From the NCBI GenBank assembly GCA_948567375.1, contig OX419759.1, forward strand, positions 39,522,593 through 39,586,592: 64,000 nucleotides of DNA, read 5' to 3'. Under the pieces are notes generated by a model. It was given only the letters and a program-made list of their open reading frames with translations, had not been told where the DNA came from and did not search any database. A program made the translations under genes and the position numbers. Below, in pieces: positions 36,541 to 46,536 of this stretch (within the stretch, counting starts at the first letter, position 1; every line of letters starts with the position of its first letter). The stretch is from Lunularia cruciata. Its lineage: Eukaryota; Streptophyta; Marchantiopsida; Lunulariales; Lunulariaceae.

Positions 36541-36979
36541 AGGACGTCTCAACATAATAATAGGTTTGCTTACTCATATCAAACGTTCAATTTATTCAGA
36601 GCTTGTTCAATTTGCAAAGGTATTGCGGTTATGATTATTTCTCACAAACTTACATAGAAATATAAAATTAATATCAACCAACAGATCCAAATAGTGAAAA
36701 AATATAATTTTAACAAAAGTTTTCAACCAAGAGTCTAGAATAGGTGTAAATAAATATCTATATATAAATCAATCTAAAATATCAATAAACCTAAAATACA
36801 TATAGAAATATAAAGCACGGGTCCTACAATTAAATACACCACTTATGGACAAATCTAATGAAAAAGAAAAATAGAGTACTACTAGTCTTGAAACTAAATA
36901 AATCTCTCATGTAAGTGTAAGTGTTTAAAATAAACAATGAACTATGAAGCTCTAATGAGAGTGTCGTCTCTTGAATAAG
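36541..36979. other. AT-rich intergenic DNA
   Basis: Very AT-rich with ATAAATATCTATATATAAAT-type runs and no gene. It separates LINE-B from the next LINE-A cluster. Confidence 0.5.
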
Positions 36980-39150
36980 CTTAGTAAATAACAAACAATC
37001 AATGAAATATAAAGCCCGGAAGACCCAAAGAGTCAAAAGGCTGGAAACACAATACAAAACACATGAAATGTGAGCCTAGGCCAAAGCCTAAGGCATCAGA
37101 CCAATCTTTAAAAGATTGGTCCGATGTAAAATAATCTTCATCAAATATTTCCCTAATGCTAAAGCTTCAACCTGTAAGAGAGTAGCAAAATCACTACAAG
37201 TAATCTGATGTCTAACTCTGATCTGCATGTAACAAAGGCAATCAACAAACACATGGTGCTCATCCTCAACTTTGCTCATAGTAAATAATTTGCAAAGTCG
37301 CATGGAGTGCTCTATTTGTTGCCAACGTCCTTGTTCTACCTCTAGTCTATGAGAACTAGTTCTATATTGAGCAATAACATGTCAAGGTGTAGAAGAAATC
37401 TTAGCCAAGAGATAATCTTGCTCACAATACACCAACATAGAATTTATAAACTGCTGATAGAACACCATCTTGGTAATGGGTTGCTACCGTAAGCAAAGTA
37501 AGAATTGCTCCTTGATCACTTCTCATAGTGCAATGGGCTCCAATCTCCAATGTTGCTCACAAACATTCCACCTTGTGGCCCATGCAATCAGATTTGTATA
37601 CCAACCAATAGATAGAGTGGCACAAAAAGCTTGGTAGGGAAGTCTCTCATGCTCTATGGACTTCACCTTAGTGGCATGTGTGAGAGCTAAGGTCAAAGCT
37701 TCAGCCTCAAGGGGCAAAAATCCTGTTTCAGCAAGCAACAATATATAAGGAGCTTGAGTCCTCACCCCAAGTTCATCACACAAAAACAATTTTTGAACTT
37801 TTCCACCTTTTCCCACCATGTCTTCTTAGTACCAAGACCCCCAATCTGAACACCATAAAGAACCACCAGCTACACAAGAGATTGGAACAACACCTTCTTC
37901 AACTCCCATGTGGTAAGATGAGCAAGTCTAAAGCGATTCATGAGTGAATTTGCCCTTGCCTAGGCTCACATTTCATGTGTTTTGTATTGTGTTTCCAGCC
38001 TTTTGACTCTTTGGGTCTTTCGGGCTTTATATTTCATTGTTCATTGTTCATTGTTGAATACAAAGCTCTTAACTCTACATTGATTCTCATCTTCACACAA
38101 GTTGACCAACTATAATCATGAGAAAACTCAAGGCCCAAGTACTTATAGGAAGAAATGTGCTCCAATTGCTGTCCATCAAAAAAAAGGTGTGACACCTTTA
38201 GAACACACCACAATCACCTTGGACTTGTCAAGGTTCACCTCCATCTTTGTTTGATTGCAAAAGCAAAGAAGAGAATCTAATAGCTTTTGTAAAGTTTGTG
38301 GATTGGTGGAGAGAAACACTACATCATCTGCATAAAGGAGTGAATGTATCATCAAAGAGCCAACCTGTACACCTATAGCTCCAACTTCCATGAGTAGTCT
38401 CTCTAGATCATCGATGAAGATTCCAAACAGAGTTGGAGATAAAGAACAGCCTTGAATCACACCCATTGTGCTAAGGACATCTTGAGAGCTCAAAGATGAG
38501 AGTCTCACAACCACTTTCTTATAGAGTCTAGAGATAGCACCAATCAGATCAGTTGAAACACCAACTTCAATGAGTCTCTCACTTAGAGATTTCCTAAGCA
38601 CCTTATCAAAGGCCTTCCTGAAATCAATAAATGCAACATAGAGAGCTCTCCTAACACCTTTAGATTTCCACCACAAAACATGAAGTACCAATAGGTGATC
38701 CATAGTACTAAAGCCTGATCTTAAACCAACTTGGCACTTAGCTCAAACTTTGTACTTTTTGGCCCAAGTACTCAACCTAGATTCCAAAATTTGACCATAC
38801 AACTTGGCAAAGATACTGCCAACTAGTATGGTATGGTAATTGGCAACAACATCTCTTTGGCAAGACTTGTGAATAAGAACTACCTTCTTCAAGCACCATC
38901 TATCAGGCAAGCCACACTTGATTGCCTCATTCAAATGAGAAGTGATTACTGAAATCAGTTGGCTACCGCCCCACTTCAAAAGTTCAACACATAGTCCATC
39001 AAGGTCTTCAGCCTTACCATTGGTCAACTTCTTCAATTGGTACTTGACATCAGCTTCAGAGATAGTGAGAGCAGATCCAAGGCAAGGTGCCATGCTTGGA
39101 GCACCAGGGAAAAAAGTACAGATCTTTCACATAGTCACAAAGCTTGTTGA
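36980..39150 (-). pseudogene. LINE-A ORF2 (linker, RT, C-terminus) and 3' UTR
   Basis: This is a long minus-strand 5'-truncated copy: tail end near 36995, C-terminal knuckle (CKLFTMSKVEDEHH, first Cys kept, second changed to Phe), thumb, RT with YADD (38320-38340) and the ISEADVKYQLKKL linker up to about 39145. Stops and frameshifts occur near 37385, 37490, 37800 and 38190. It is split by a plus-strand solo-tail insertion at 37950-38054. Near 39150 it jumps to the endonuclease start, so most of the endonuclease is deleted. Confidence 0.85.
37950..38054 (+). mobile_element. Solo LINE-A 3' tail insertion (S4)
   Basis: A plus-strand 105-base LINE-A 3' end (from TGCCCTTGCCTAGGCTCAC to the CATTGTTCATTG tail) lies inside a minus-strand ORF2. 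TGAAT occurs on both sides (37945-37949 and 38055-38059) where uninterrupted copies have it once. The insert starts within the second 3' hairpin. Confidence 0.85.
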
Positions 39151-39151
39151 G

Positions 39152-39427
39152 GTCCAACAACTCCTCCAATCCTCAACTATTAGTATTGTTCACTTGAGTC
39201 TTGGCTTATCAAAGAGACTGATTTTTCAAAGCCAAATCTGACATAAGTAGCAATACCTCCAAAGCCCCTTCCTTTGTGTTGTCTCCGCTTGTTCCAGGTT
39301 GAACCAACAAGAGTGAAACCTTCAATATCTTGAATAGTATTTCCTTCATGTTCCCATGTCTCCACAAGATTGATCAAATCAGCATCATCCCACAAAGGCT
39401 TAGCGCTGGAGTACTTGGTATGTGTAT
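39152..39427 (-). pseudogene. LINE-A ORF2 endonuclease N-terminal fragment
   Basis: Reads HTKYSSAKPLWDDADLINL, then VETWEHEGNTIQDIEGF, ending near 39427 at the THTKYS codons. Joined on the left to linker sequence (deletion junction near 39150) and on the right to non-LINE sequence. Confidence 0.8.
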
Positions 39428-39535
39428 GGAGTACCCTACAGTTGACGAAAGGTTTTATGTACTTTGATTGTGCAGATGCCATTTTGATTCCTATGGATAT
39501 ACTCCTTGAGAGCACAATGTTGCATTTTAAAATTT
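39428..39535. other. Unassigned 108-base segment between LINE fragments
   Basis: This sequence (for example CCTACAGTTGACGAAAGG and GATGCCATTTTGATTCCTAT) has no counterpart in any LINE-A copy in the window. On the plus strand it could read GFMYFDCADAILIPMDILL, which I do not recognise. It may be filler captured at a break or original target DNA. Confidence 0.4.
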
Positions 39536-39775
39536 TGGGAGTTGAAGAAGGTGTTGTTCAGATCTCTTGTGCAGCCGGTGGTTCTCTATGGTACTCAGAT
39601 TTGGGGTCTAAGTACTAAGAAGACATGGTGGCAAAAGGTGGAGAAAATTAAGAAACCATTTTTGTGTGATGAACTTGGAGTGAGGACTCAAAATCCTTAT
39701 GTATTGCTACTTGCTGAAACTAGGTTTTTGCCTCTTGAGGCAAAAGCTTTGTTCTTAGCTCTCACATATGCCAAT
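39536..39775 (+). pseudogene. LINE-A ORF2 thumb fragment
   Basis: Plus-strand ORF2 piece from WELKKVLFRSLVQPVV to FLALTYAN, open throughout but bounded on both sides by unrelated junctions. No start, catalytic residues or knuckle. Confidence 0.8.
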
Positions 39776-40175
39776 AAATGAAATGAAATGAAATATAAAG
39801 CCCGAATGACCCAAAGAGTCAAAAGATTTGAAACACAATACAAAACACATGAAATGTGAGCCTAGGCCAAAGCCTAGGGCAGCTGACCAATCTTTAACAA
39901 ATTGGTCCAATGTAAACTAACCTCGGTCATGTACTTCCCTAACGCTAAAGCTTCAACATGTAAGAGAGTAGAGAAATCACTACAAGTAATCTGATGTCTA
40001 ACTATAATTTGCATGTAACAAGTGCAATCAACAAACACATGATGGTCATCCTCAACTTTGCTCATAATACACAATTTGGAAAGTCACATGGAGTGCTATA
40101 TCTGCTGCCAACGTCCTTGTTCTACTTCTTGTCTATGAGAACTAGTTCTATTTTGAGCGATAACAGTAAGGTGAG
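39776..40175 (-). pseudogene. LINE-A ORF2 C-terminus and 3' UTR
   Basis: Minus-strand copy beginning with an AAATGAAATGAAATG tail variant, then AAGCCCGAATGACCCAAAGA and the hairpin region, then the Cys/His knuckle portion up to the RTSSHR region near 40150. Severely 5'-truncated. Confidence 0.8.
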
Positions 40176-40815
40176 GTCCATAGAGCTTGTAACTCACAGA
40201 TTCTGATGCAACAATTTTCACTGGATTTTCACTTGTGAGCACACAGCAATAGCCTTCCCAATTCTCGCACAATAACAAGGACTACTCAAAACTGTCTCAG
40301 AATTGAAAAATTCAGATCTCCCTGAGTACTACGCCAAACTGGATAAGCTTTACCTTGAAAGAAAGCTCTCAGCATACTGCTTCTAATGAGACTCTAATCA
40401 CTCCATTTGCTCAAGTGTTGGAAGAGATACAGTCAATCGAATTTATAGTCCAAACCCTAAAATCTGCCAAAGATGACAGAATTCTAATCCTTGTAACTCT
40501 CTGCACAGATGTAGGTTTTCAGTATGCTTGCTATTTATCGAAAGAGCTCTTCAAGGCGCATCCATTGCCACAGAAATCACTCTATTTGGACTCCAGATGG
40601 TGAAGAAACAAACTCTCAAGTATTGAATGTCTGTCAGAAAATTCAAGTACTCATAATTTTCGCCACAAAGCTCAAAATGGGGCAATCTTGGTGTCCATGG
40701 AAATCTCTTTGCAAGGCGCTTCAAACAAGATCAAAATCGCAAGGTTTGAATAAGCAAGTGCTGAGATATGACTATCTGAATTTTTGGGAAAATCTCCTCT
40801 CTCAAACTTTCAAAA
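40176..40815 (-). promoter_or_regulatory. LINE-A2 5' UTR fragment
   Basis: Leader monomers in minus orientation with cores near 40380 (CTTCTAATGAGACTCTAATC), 40557 (CACAGAAATCACTC) and 40719. The steps are about 177 and 162 bp. CCAAACCCTAAAATCTGCC lies near 40451. The outer end (AATCTCCTCTCTCAAACTTT near 40790-40812) is the element's 5' end. Confidence 0.65.
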
Positions 40816-41000
40816 ATCCAAAGCTACTTTTGTGGAAGCTACTTTTGTGGAATAAGCTATTGAAGGAGCTAATGAATAAGCTACTTTTGTGGAAAGATCA
40901 ATTTCATATCAATATGTTTAGATCAGAATGAGGATAAACAACACATTTTTCTTGTGAGTATTACACCGACTTGATGGTTTAGAATTACTGCCATCTCTTG
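40816..41000 (+). repeat. Short repeats of AGCTACTTTTGTGGA
   Basis: AAGCTACTTTTGTGGA occurs twice in tandem near 40820-40855 and again near 40877, mixed with AATAAGCTATTGAAGGAGC. The rest of the stretch is unassigned. Probably slippage at an element junction. Confidence 0.6.
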
Positions 41001-41430
41001 AATTCTCTGATCTCTCGGAGATTTTAGGGTTTGAGCTCAAATTTCAACACCTTGTAACTTGTTGGTCCTATATCCAAATGTTGCAATCTTGGGCTCATTA
41101 GCAACACTTGTGAAAGTGTTTTCTTTTGAATACCTGCTGGCTGAAGTTGGAGTTTTGTGGAGCAAGTTTCGAAATTCAGCAATTTGTGATCTTGTGCGGT
41201 TGATGGTGCTCAAATCTGCAACTTTCAGAGGCTGGAACTTTGGACTCCCATCTTCAAATGAGGTGATCTTTAGTCTCATAAGAAGCATCTTGTCAAGAGC
41301 TATTGATTGAGATTGTTTTCATAGAATTTGAAGCTTTGTGCTTGAAGTTATAAGCATTTGAATTCTTTGACTCAATGAGGTTTAGAACTTTACAATAGAA
41401 AACTCTAGAGACTATAACTCCATATCTATT
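41001..41430 (+). promoter_or_regulatory. LINE-A1 5' UTR fragment
   Basis: Plus-orientation leader monomers (TTTTAGGGTTTGAGCTCAAA near 41020; cores near 41075 and 41257), cut near 41430 by a minus-strand element tail. No ORF1 follows. Confidence 0.6.
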
Positions 41431-42184
41431 TGAAACAATGAAACAATGAAATATAAAGCCCGAAAGACCCAAAGAGTCAAAAGGCTGGAAACACAATACA
41501 AAACATATGAAATGTGAGCCTAGGCAAGGGCCTAGGGCATCAGACCAATCTGTAATAAATTGGTCCAATGTAAAGTAACTTCTGTCATGTACTTCCCTAA
41601 TGCTAAAGCTTCAACCTGTAAGAGAGTTGAGAAGTCACTACAAGTAATCTGATGTCTAACTCTAATCTGCATGTAACAAGGGCAATCAACAAACACATGA
41701 TGCTCATTCTCAACTTTTCTCATAAAACACAATTTGCAAAGTTGCATGGAGTGCTCTATCTGCTGCCAACGTCTTTGTTCTACTTCTAGTCTATGAGAAC
41801 TAGTTCTATATTGAGCGATAACATGTCTCAATGAAGTAGAAATCCTAGCCAAGAGATAATCTTGCTCACAATACACCAACATAGGATTTACAAACTGGTG
41901 ATAGAACACCATCTTGGTAATGGGTTGCTGCCATAAGCGAAGTAAGAACTGCTCCTTGATCACCTCTCAAAGTGCAATAGGCTCTAATCTCCAATGTCGC
42001 TCAGAAACATTCCACCTTGTGGCCCATGCAATCAGATCTGTATACCAACCAATAGATAGAGTGGCACAAAAAGCTTGGTAGGGATGTCTCTCATGCTCCA
42101 TGGACCTCACCTTAGTGGCATATGTGAGAGCCCAAAACAAAGCTTCAGCCTCAAGCGGTATAAACCATGTTTCAGCAAGCAACA
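41431..42184 (-). pseudogene. LINE-A ORF2 C-terminus and 3' UTR
   Basis: Minus-strand 5'-truncated copy with tail (GAAACAATGAAACAATGAAA), hairpin region, knuckle (CKLCFMRKVENEHH) and thumb up to LLLAETW near 42180. One stop near 41965 splits two otherwise open parts. It ends exactly where plus-strand ORF1 sequence begins. Confidence 0.85.
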
Positions 42185-42682
42185 ATACATATTGTGGACA
42201 CATTAGAAGTGAAGATGAAGTCTTATGCTGAAGCTACTAAGGTGGCTCAAATCTCTTGCTTGCAAGAGCATGAGGTTGAGAAGGAGAACCAATTGGTCAG
42301 AATGAAGAACTTGAGAATTTCAGGTTTGCCAGAGACTGAGAAGGAAGACACCAAGGCCATAGTATGTGAGTTCATTGCTGATTCTTTGAGAGTCCATGAT
42401 CCTTAGATTTTGCAAGCATATAGATTGGGACAACAAGGTGCACAACCAAGAAGCATTTTGGTGAGGTTTGGCTCAGAAACTCAAAGGAATACAGTGATGG
42501 ATAGCAAGGCTATACTGAAGGGGCGGCGTATTTGGTTGGACCCTGATCTCACACCTCTCCAATGGCAAGCAAAGAAGGGAGAATTAGCAAAAGTGAAAGA
42601 GGCTCAACAAGCAGGTTTTGTTGCATTCTTGAGAGACAATAGAGCTGTGATCACCCAAAGGAAGTTGTCAACTACCGCATAG
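42185..42682 (+). pseudogene. LINE-A ORF1 C-terminal two thirds
   Basis: Plus-strand ORF1 from IVDTLEVKMKSYAEATKV through the RRM-like domain to TAG 42680-42682. One internal stop at 42404 (CAG to TAG). CAATTCCAG and ORF2 follow in frame. Confidence 0.85.
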
Positions 42683-42784
42683 CAATTCCAGACCTTTAGA
42701 GTGTTGATTTGGAATGTTCATGGTCTCACACATACCAAGTACTCAAGCGCTAAACCTGTGTGGGATAATGCTGATCTGATCAAT
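42683..42784 (+). pseudogene. LINE-A ORF2 first 34 codons before a nested insertion
   Basis: Reads …VLIWNVHGLTHTKYS to LIN, interrupted at GATCAAT by the nested element at 42785-43633. The same frame resumes after it at 43634. Confidence 0.85.
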
Positions 42785-43633
42785 GAAACAATGAAACAAT
42801 GAGATATAAAGCCTGAAAGACCCAAAGAGTCAAAAGGCTAGAAACACAATACAAAACACATGAAATGTGAGCCTAGGCAAGGGCCTAGGGCATCTGACCA
42901 ATCTGTAACAAATTGGTCCGATGTAAACTAACCTCGGTCATGTACTTCCCTAACGCTAAAGCTTCAACTTGTAAGAGAGTTGAGAAATCACTACAAGTAA
43001 TCTGATGTCTAACTCTAATCTGCATGTAACAAGGGCAAACAATCAACACATGATGCTCATCCTCAACTTTGCTCATAATACACAATTTGCAAAGTCGCAT
43101 GGAGTGCTCTATCTGCTGCCAACGTCCTTGTTCTACTTCTAGTCTATGAGAACTAGTTCTATATTGAGCGATAACATGTCTAAGTGAAGTAGAAATCCTA
43201 GCCAAGAGATAATCTTGCTCACAATACACCAACATAGGATTTACAAACTGGTGATAGAACACCATCTTGGTACCGGGTTGCTGCCATAAGTGAAGTAAAA
43301 ACTGCTCCTTGATCACTTCTCGTAGTGCAATAGGCTCCAACTTCCAATGTCGCTCACAAACATTCCACCTGGTGGCCCATGCAACCAGATCTGTATACCA
43401 ACCGACAGATAGAGTGGCACAAAAAGCTTGGTAGGGAAGTCTCTCATGCTCCATGGACCTCACCTTAGTGGCATATGTGATAGCTAAAAACAAAGCTTCA
43501 GCCTCAAGAGGCAAAAACCCGGTTTCAGCAAGCAGCAATACATAAGGAGTTTGAGTCCTCACCCCAAGTTCATCACACAAAAACAATTTCTGAACTTTCT
43601 CCACCTTTTGCCACCATGTCTTCTTAGTACCTG
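42785..43633 (-). mobile_element. Nested, 5'-truncated LINE-A insertion
   Basis: A minus-strand copy of 849 bases: tail (GAAACAATGAAACAATGAGA), 3' UTR with hairpins, and ORF2 C-terminus up to GTKKTWWQ. GATCAAT is present on both sides (42778-42784 and 43634-43640) and only once in uninterrupted copies, giving a clean 7-bp target duplication. The long minus-strand frame extending past 43633 is an accidental fusion with antisense target sequence. Confidence 0.92.
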
Positions 43634-45825
43634 GATCAATCTTGTGGAGACATGGGAACATGAAGGAAACACCATTCAAGACATTGAAGGTTGCATTCTT
43701 GTTGGTTCAACTTGGAACAAGCGGAGGCAACATAGAGGAAGGGGCTTTGGAGGTATTGCAACTTATGTCAGATTTGGCTTTGAAAAGTCAGTCTCTTTGA
43801 TAGGTCAAGACTCAAGTGGACAATACCAATGGCTGAGGATTGGAGGAGTTGCTACACAATGAAACAATGAAACAATGAAATATAAAGCCTGAAAGACCCA
43901 AAGAGTCAAAAGGCTGGAAACACAATACAAAACACATGAAATGTGTTTTGTACCTTGCTTCCTTGCTGTTTGTTACTTTGCCCCATTTACATCACCAATC
44001 TATTCAAGCGGATCTCTCAACACCATGCAGCCTTTCCACTCCTTGACAAAAGATGTGTTGGAATTTCAAAGTAAAGGTGCAGTATTTATCCTTGGTGATT
44101 TCAATGCTAGGATCCAAACCTCTCAGATTCCTGAGTTTAGTGACCTTGAGAATGACCCTTTCCATAGCTTGATAGATCATTCTAGTGCTTGGTCCCGCTC
44201 TTCCAAAGATCTCATATCCAACTCCATGAGTGAGCACTTTTTGAGCTTTGGTACCAATTGTAGCTTGAAGATCTTGAATGGTCTTTCTCAATTTCCAGAA
44301 ACTTGTAAGAGCACATGCTTTGCTTCTGGTGGATCCAGCACTGTAGATTATATGCTCATCTCACCCAGTGATATACACATTGTCTCAGATTTTGTTGTTT
44401 TAGATCCTCAACCTGAATCTGACCATGCACCTTTATCTTGTGTCATCCTTCTTTCTTGCCTCAATAGAACCACATTACCTATTGATCATGCCTTTAGAGG
44501 GAAACTCCGTCTTGATTTTCACAAGCAAGATTTGTACCAACAAGCTATCCATGAGAAATTGAGCTCTATGGAGTGGAGTTCTGATTTTCAACAACGAAAT
44601 GATCAGTTGGTTGAACTTCTTCAATCTACATCAACAACTCTATTTCCACGAGGTTCTCACAGGAAGAGACTTGGTCTCCCTTGCAATAGGTGGTTTGATG
44701 CTGACTGTAAAATTGCAAGGATCAAAGCTATGGATAGGTCTCTTGATCAGATTGCACAAAATCAGGCTTTTGTCACTTATAGAAAGTTGGTGAAGTGCAA
44801 GAAGCGAGCGTTCTTGAGACTCAAGGGGGTTGAGTTGAGCAATGAATTGAGGAGCAATCCCAAGGCTTTTTGGTAGAAAGTAACCATCAGATCTCCATCT
44901 CCATCGCTGGACCTGAACGAGCTTTGTGAATATGTGAAGGATCTGTATTTTTTCCCTGATGCTCCAAGCATGGCACCTTGCCTTGGATCTGCTCTCACCA
45001 TCTCTGAAGCTGATGTCCAATACCAATTGAAGAAGTTGGCCAATGGTAAGGCTGAAGACCTTGATGGACTATGTGTTGAACTACTTAAGTGGGGTGGTAG
45101 CCATCTGATTTCAGTACTCACTTCTCTCTTGAATGAGGCCATCAGGTGTGGTTGTCCTGATAGATGGTGCTTCAAGAAGGTTGTTCCTATTCACAAGTCT
45201 GGTCAGAGAGATATTGTCACCAATTACCGTACCATTCTAGTGGGTAGTATCTTTGCCAAGTTGTACGGTCAAATTTTGGAGACTAGGTTGAGTACTTGGG
45301 CTAAAAAGTACAGAATTCAAGTGCCAAGCGGGTTTCAGATCAGGCTTTAGTACCTTGGATCATCTATTGGTACTCCATGTTTTGTGGTGGAAATCTAAAG
45401 GTGTTGGGAGAGCTCTCTATGTTGCATTTATTGATTTCAAGAAGGCCTTTGATAAGGTGCTTAGGAAATCATTAAGTGAGAGACTCATGGAAGTTGGTGT
45501 TTCAGCCGATCTGATTGGTGCTATCTCTAGACTCTATGAGAAGGTGGTTGTGAAACTTTCATCTCTGAGCTCTCAAGATGTCCTTAGCACAATGGGTGTG
45601 ATTCAAGGTTGCTCTTTATCCCCAACATTGTTTGGAATCTTCATCGATGATCTAGAGAGGGTGCTTATGGAAGCTGGAGCTATAGGTGTACAAGTTGGCT
45701 CTTTGATTATACATGCACTACTGTATGCGGATGATGTAGTGCTCCTCTCACCCAATCCACAAAGTTTACAGAAGTTGTTGGATTCTCTTCTCTTGTTTTG
45801 CAATCAAACAAAGATGGAGGTAAAC
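43634..45825 (+). pseudogene. LINE-A ORF2 continuation (endonuclease and RT)
   Basis: This continues the copy broken at 42784. The endonuclease part is split by the solo tail at 43858-43950 and then open from 43951. LGDFNARIQ lies near 44092 and SDHAPLS near 44420. A stop lies at 44875-44877 (CAG to TAG), a small deletion near 45318 shifts frame, and RT keeps YADD near 45724. It ends at the palindrome after MEVN. Confidence 0.85.
43858..43950 (-). mobile_element. Solo LINE-A 3' tail insertion with foldback end (S5)
   Basis: A minus-orientation tail piece (ATGAAACAATGAAACAATGA, AAGCCTGAAAGACCCAAAGA, ACAATACAAAACACATGAAA) interrupts the endonuclease between GCTACAC and CCTTGC. Its right end reads ACAAAACACATGAAATGTGT then TTTGTA, an inverted repeat not present in the parent element. 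Confidence 0.85.
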
Positions 45826-45868
45826 CATCTTTGTTTGATTGCAAAACAAGAGAAGAGGATCCAACAAC
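45774..45868. repeat. 43-bp-arm palindrome at an element junction
   Basis: Left arm 45774-45816 and right arm 45826-45868 are inverted copies with one mismatch (GGATTC versus GGATCC) around a 9-base spacer GAGGTAAAC. The left arm is ordinary ORF2 sequence; the right arm is its reverse complement. It is followed by unrelated 5' UTR sequence. Confidence 0.95.
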
Positions 45869-46042
45869 TTCAAAATCTGTAGGATTTCAAAATTTTCATG
45901 TAGGAAAAACTCAAATTCAAAAGTTTGTAACTTTTGATTTACAAGTCCAAAGGAGTTGATTTTTGGTGTAGAGCTATTGGTGTTCACAGAGTGTGAGTGA
46001 ACCAGAGGATACACTCTCATAGTATCTGTTAGAACTTTTAGA
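45869..46042 (+). promoter_or_regulatory. Last monomer of a LINE-A1 5' UTR
   Basis: AGGATTTCAAAATTTTCATG to the ORF1 ATG at 46043, closely matching 55069-55229, with AAGTCCAAAGGAGTTGAT near 45939. Confidence 0.7.
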
Positions 46043-46536
46043 ATGGAAGCTTCCAAGATGATGCAAGACATTGTTGAGATAGCTTCAAAACAGCAACAGC
46101 TTGCTGAAATATATAGAAAAGCAAATGACTTCCACAAGGAGAGTCCATGATCCTCAGATTTTGCAAGCATATAGATTGGGACAACAAGGTGCACAACCAA
46201 GAAGCATTTTGGTGAGGTTTGGCTCGGAAACTCAAAGGAATGCAGTGATGGGGAACAAAGCTATACTATACTATACCCTTGCCTAGGCTCACATTTCATG
46301 TGTTTTGTATTGTGTTTCCAGCCTTTTGACTCTTTGGGTTTTTCGGGCTTTATATTTCTTTGTTCATTGTAAAGGGGCGCCGTATCTGGTTGGACCCTGA
46401 TCTCACACCTCTCCAATGGCAAGCAAAGAAGGGAGAATTAGCAAAAGTGAAGGAGGCTCAACAAGCAGGTTTTGTTGCATTCTTGAGAGATAATAGAGCT
46501 GTGATTACTCAAAAGAAATTATTAGCTATTGCATAG
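46043..46536 (+). pseudogene. LINE-A1 ORF1 with deletion and insertion
   Basis: The N-terminal 33 codons are followed at 46140 by a jump to the LRVHDPQILQAYRLG region, losing the rest of the coiled coil and half of the RRM-like domain. A solo tail at 46276-46370 interrupts it again, then the C-terminus runs to TAG 46534-46536. The codon after the stop is CAA-CTC here. Confidence 0.85.
46276..46370 (+). mobile_element. Solo LINE-A 3' tail insertion (S6)
   Basis: About 95 bases starting CCCTTGCCTAGGCTCAC and ending TTTGTTCATTGT, inside ORF1. The left flank shows an expanded CTATACTATACTATA absent from other copies. It starts in the second 3' hairpin, as S4 does. Confidence 0.8.

Noticed and set aside
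42885..43679. 264-codon minus-strand frame as a complete protein
   Set aside because: Its first residues come from antisense target DNA; it is a nested LINE end fused by chance.
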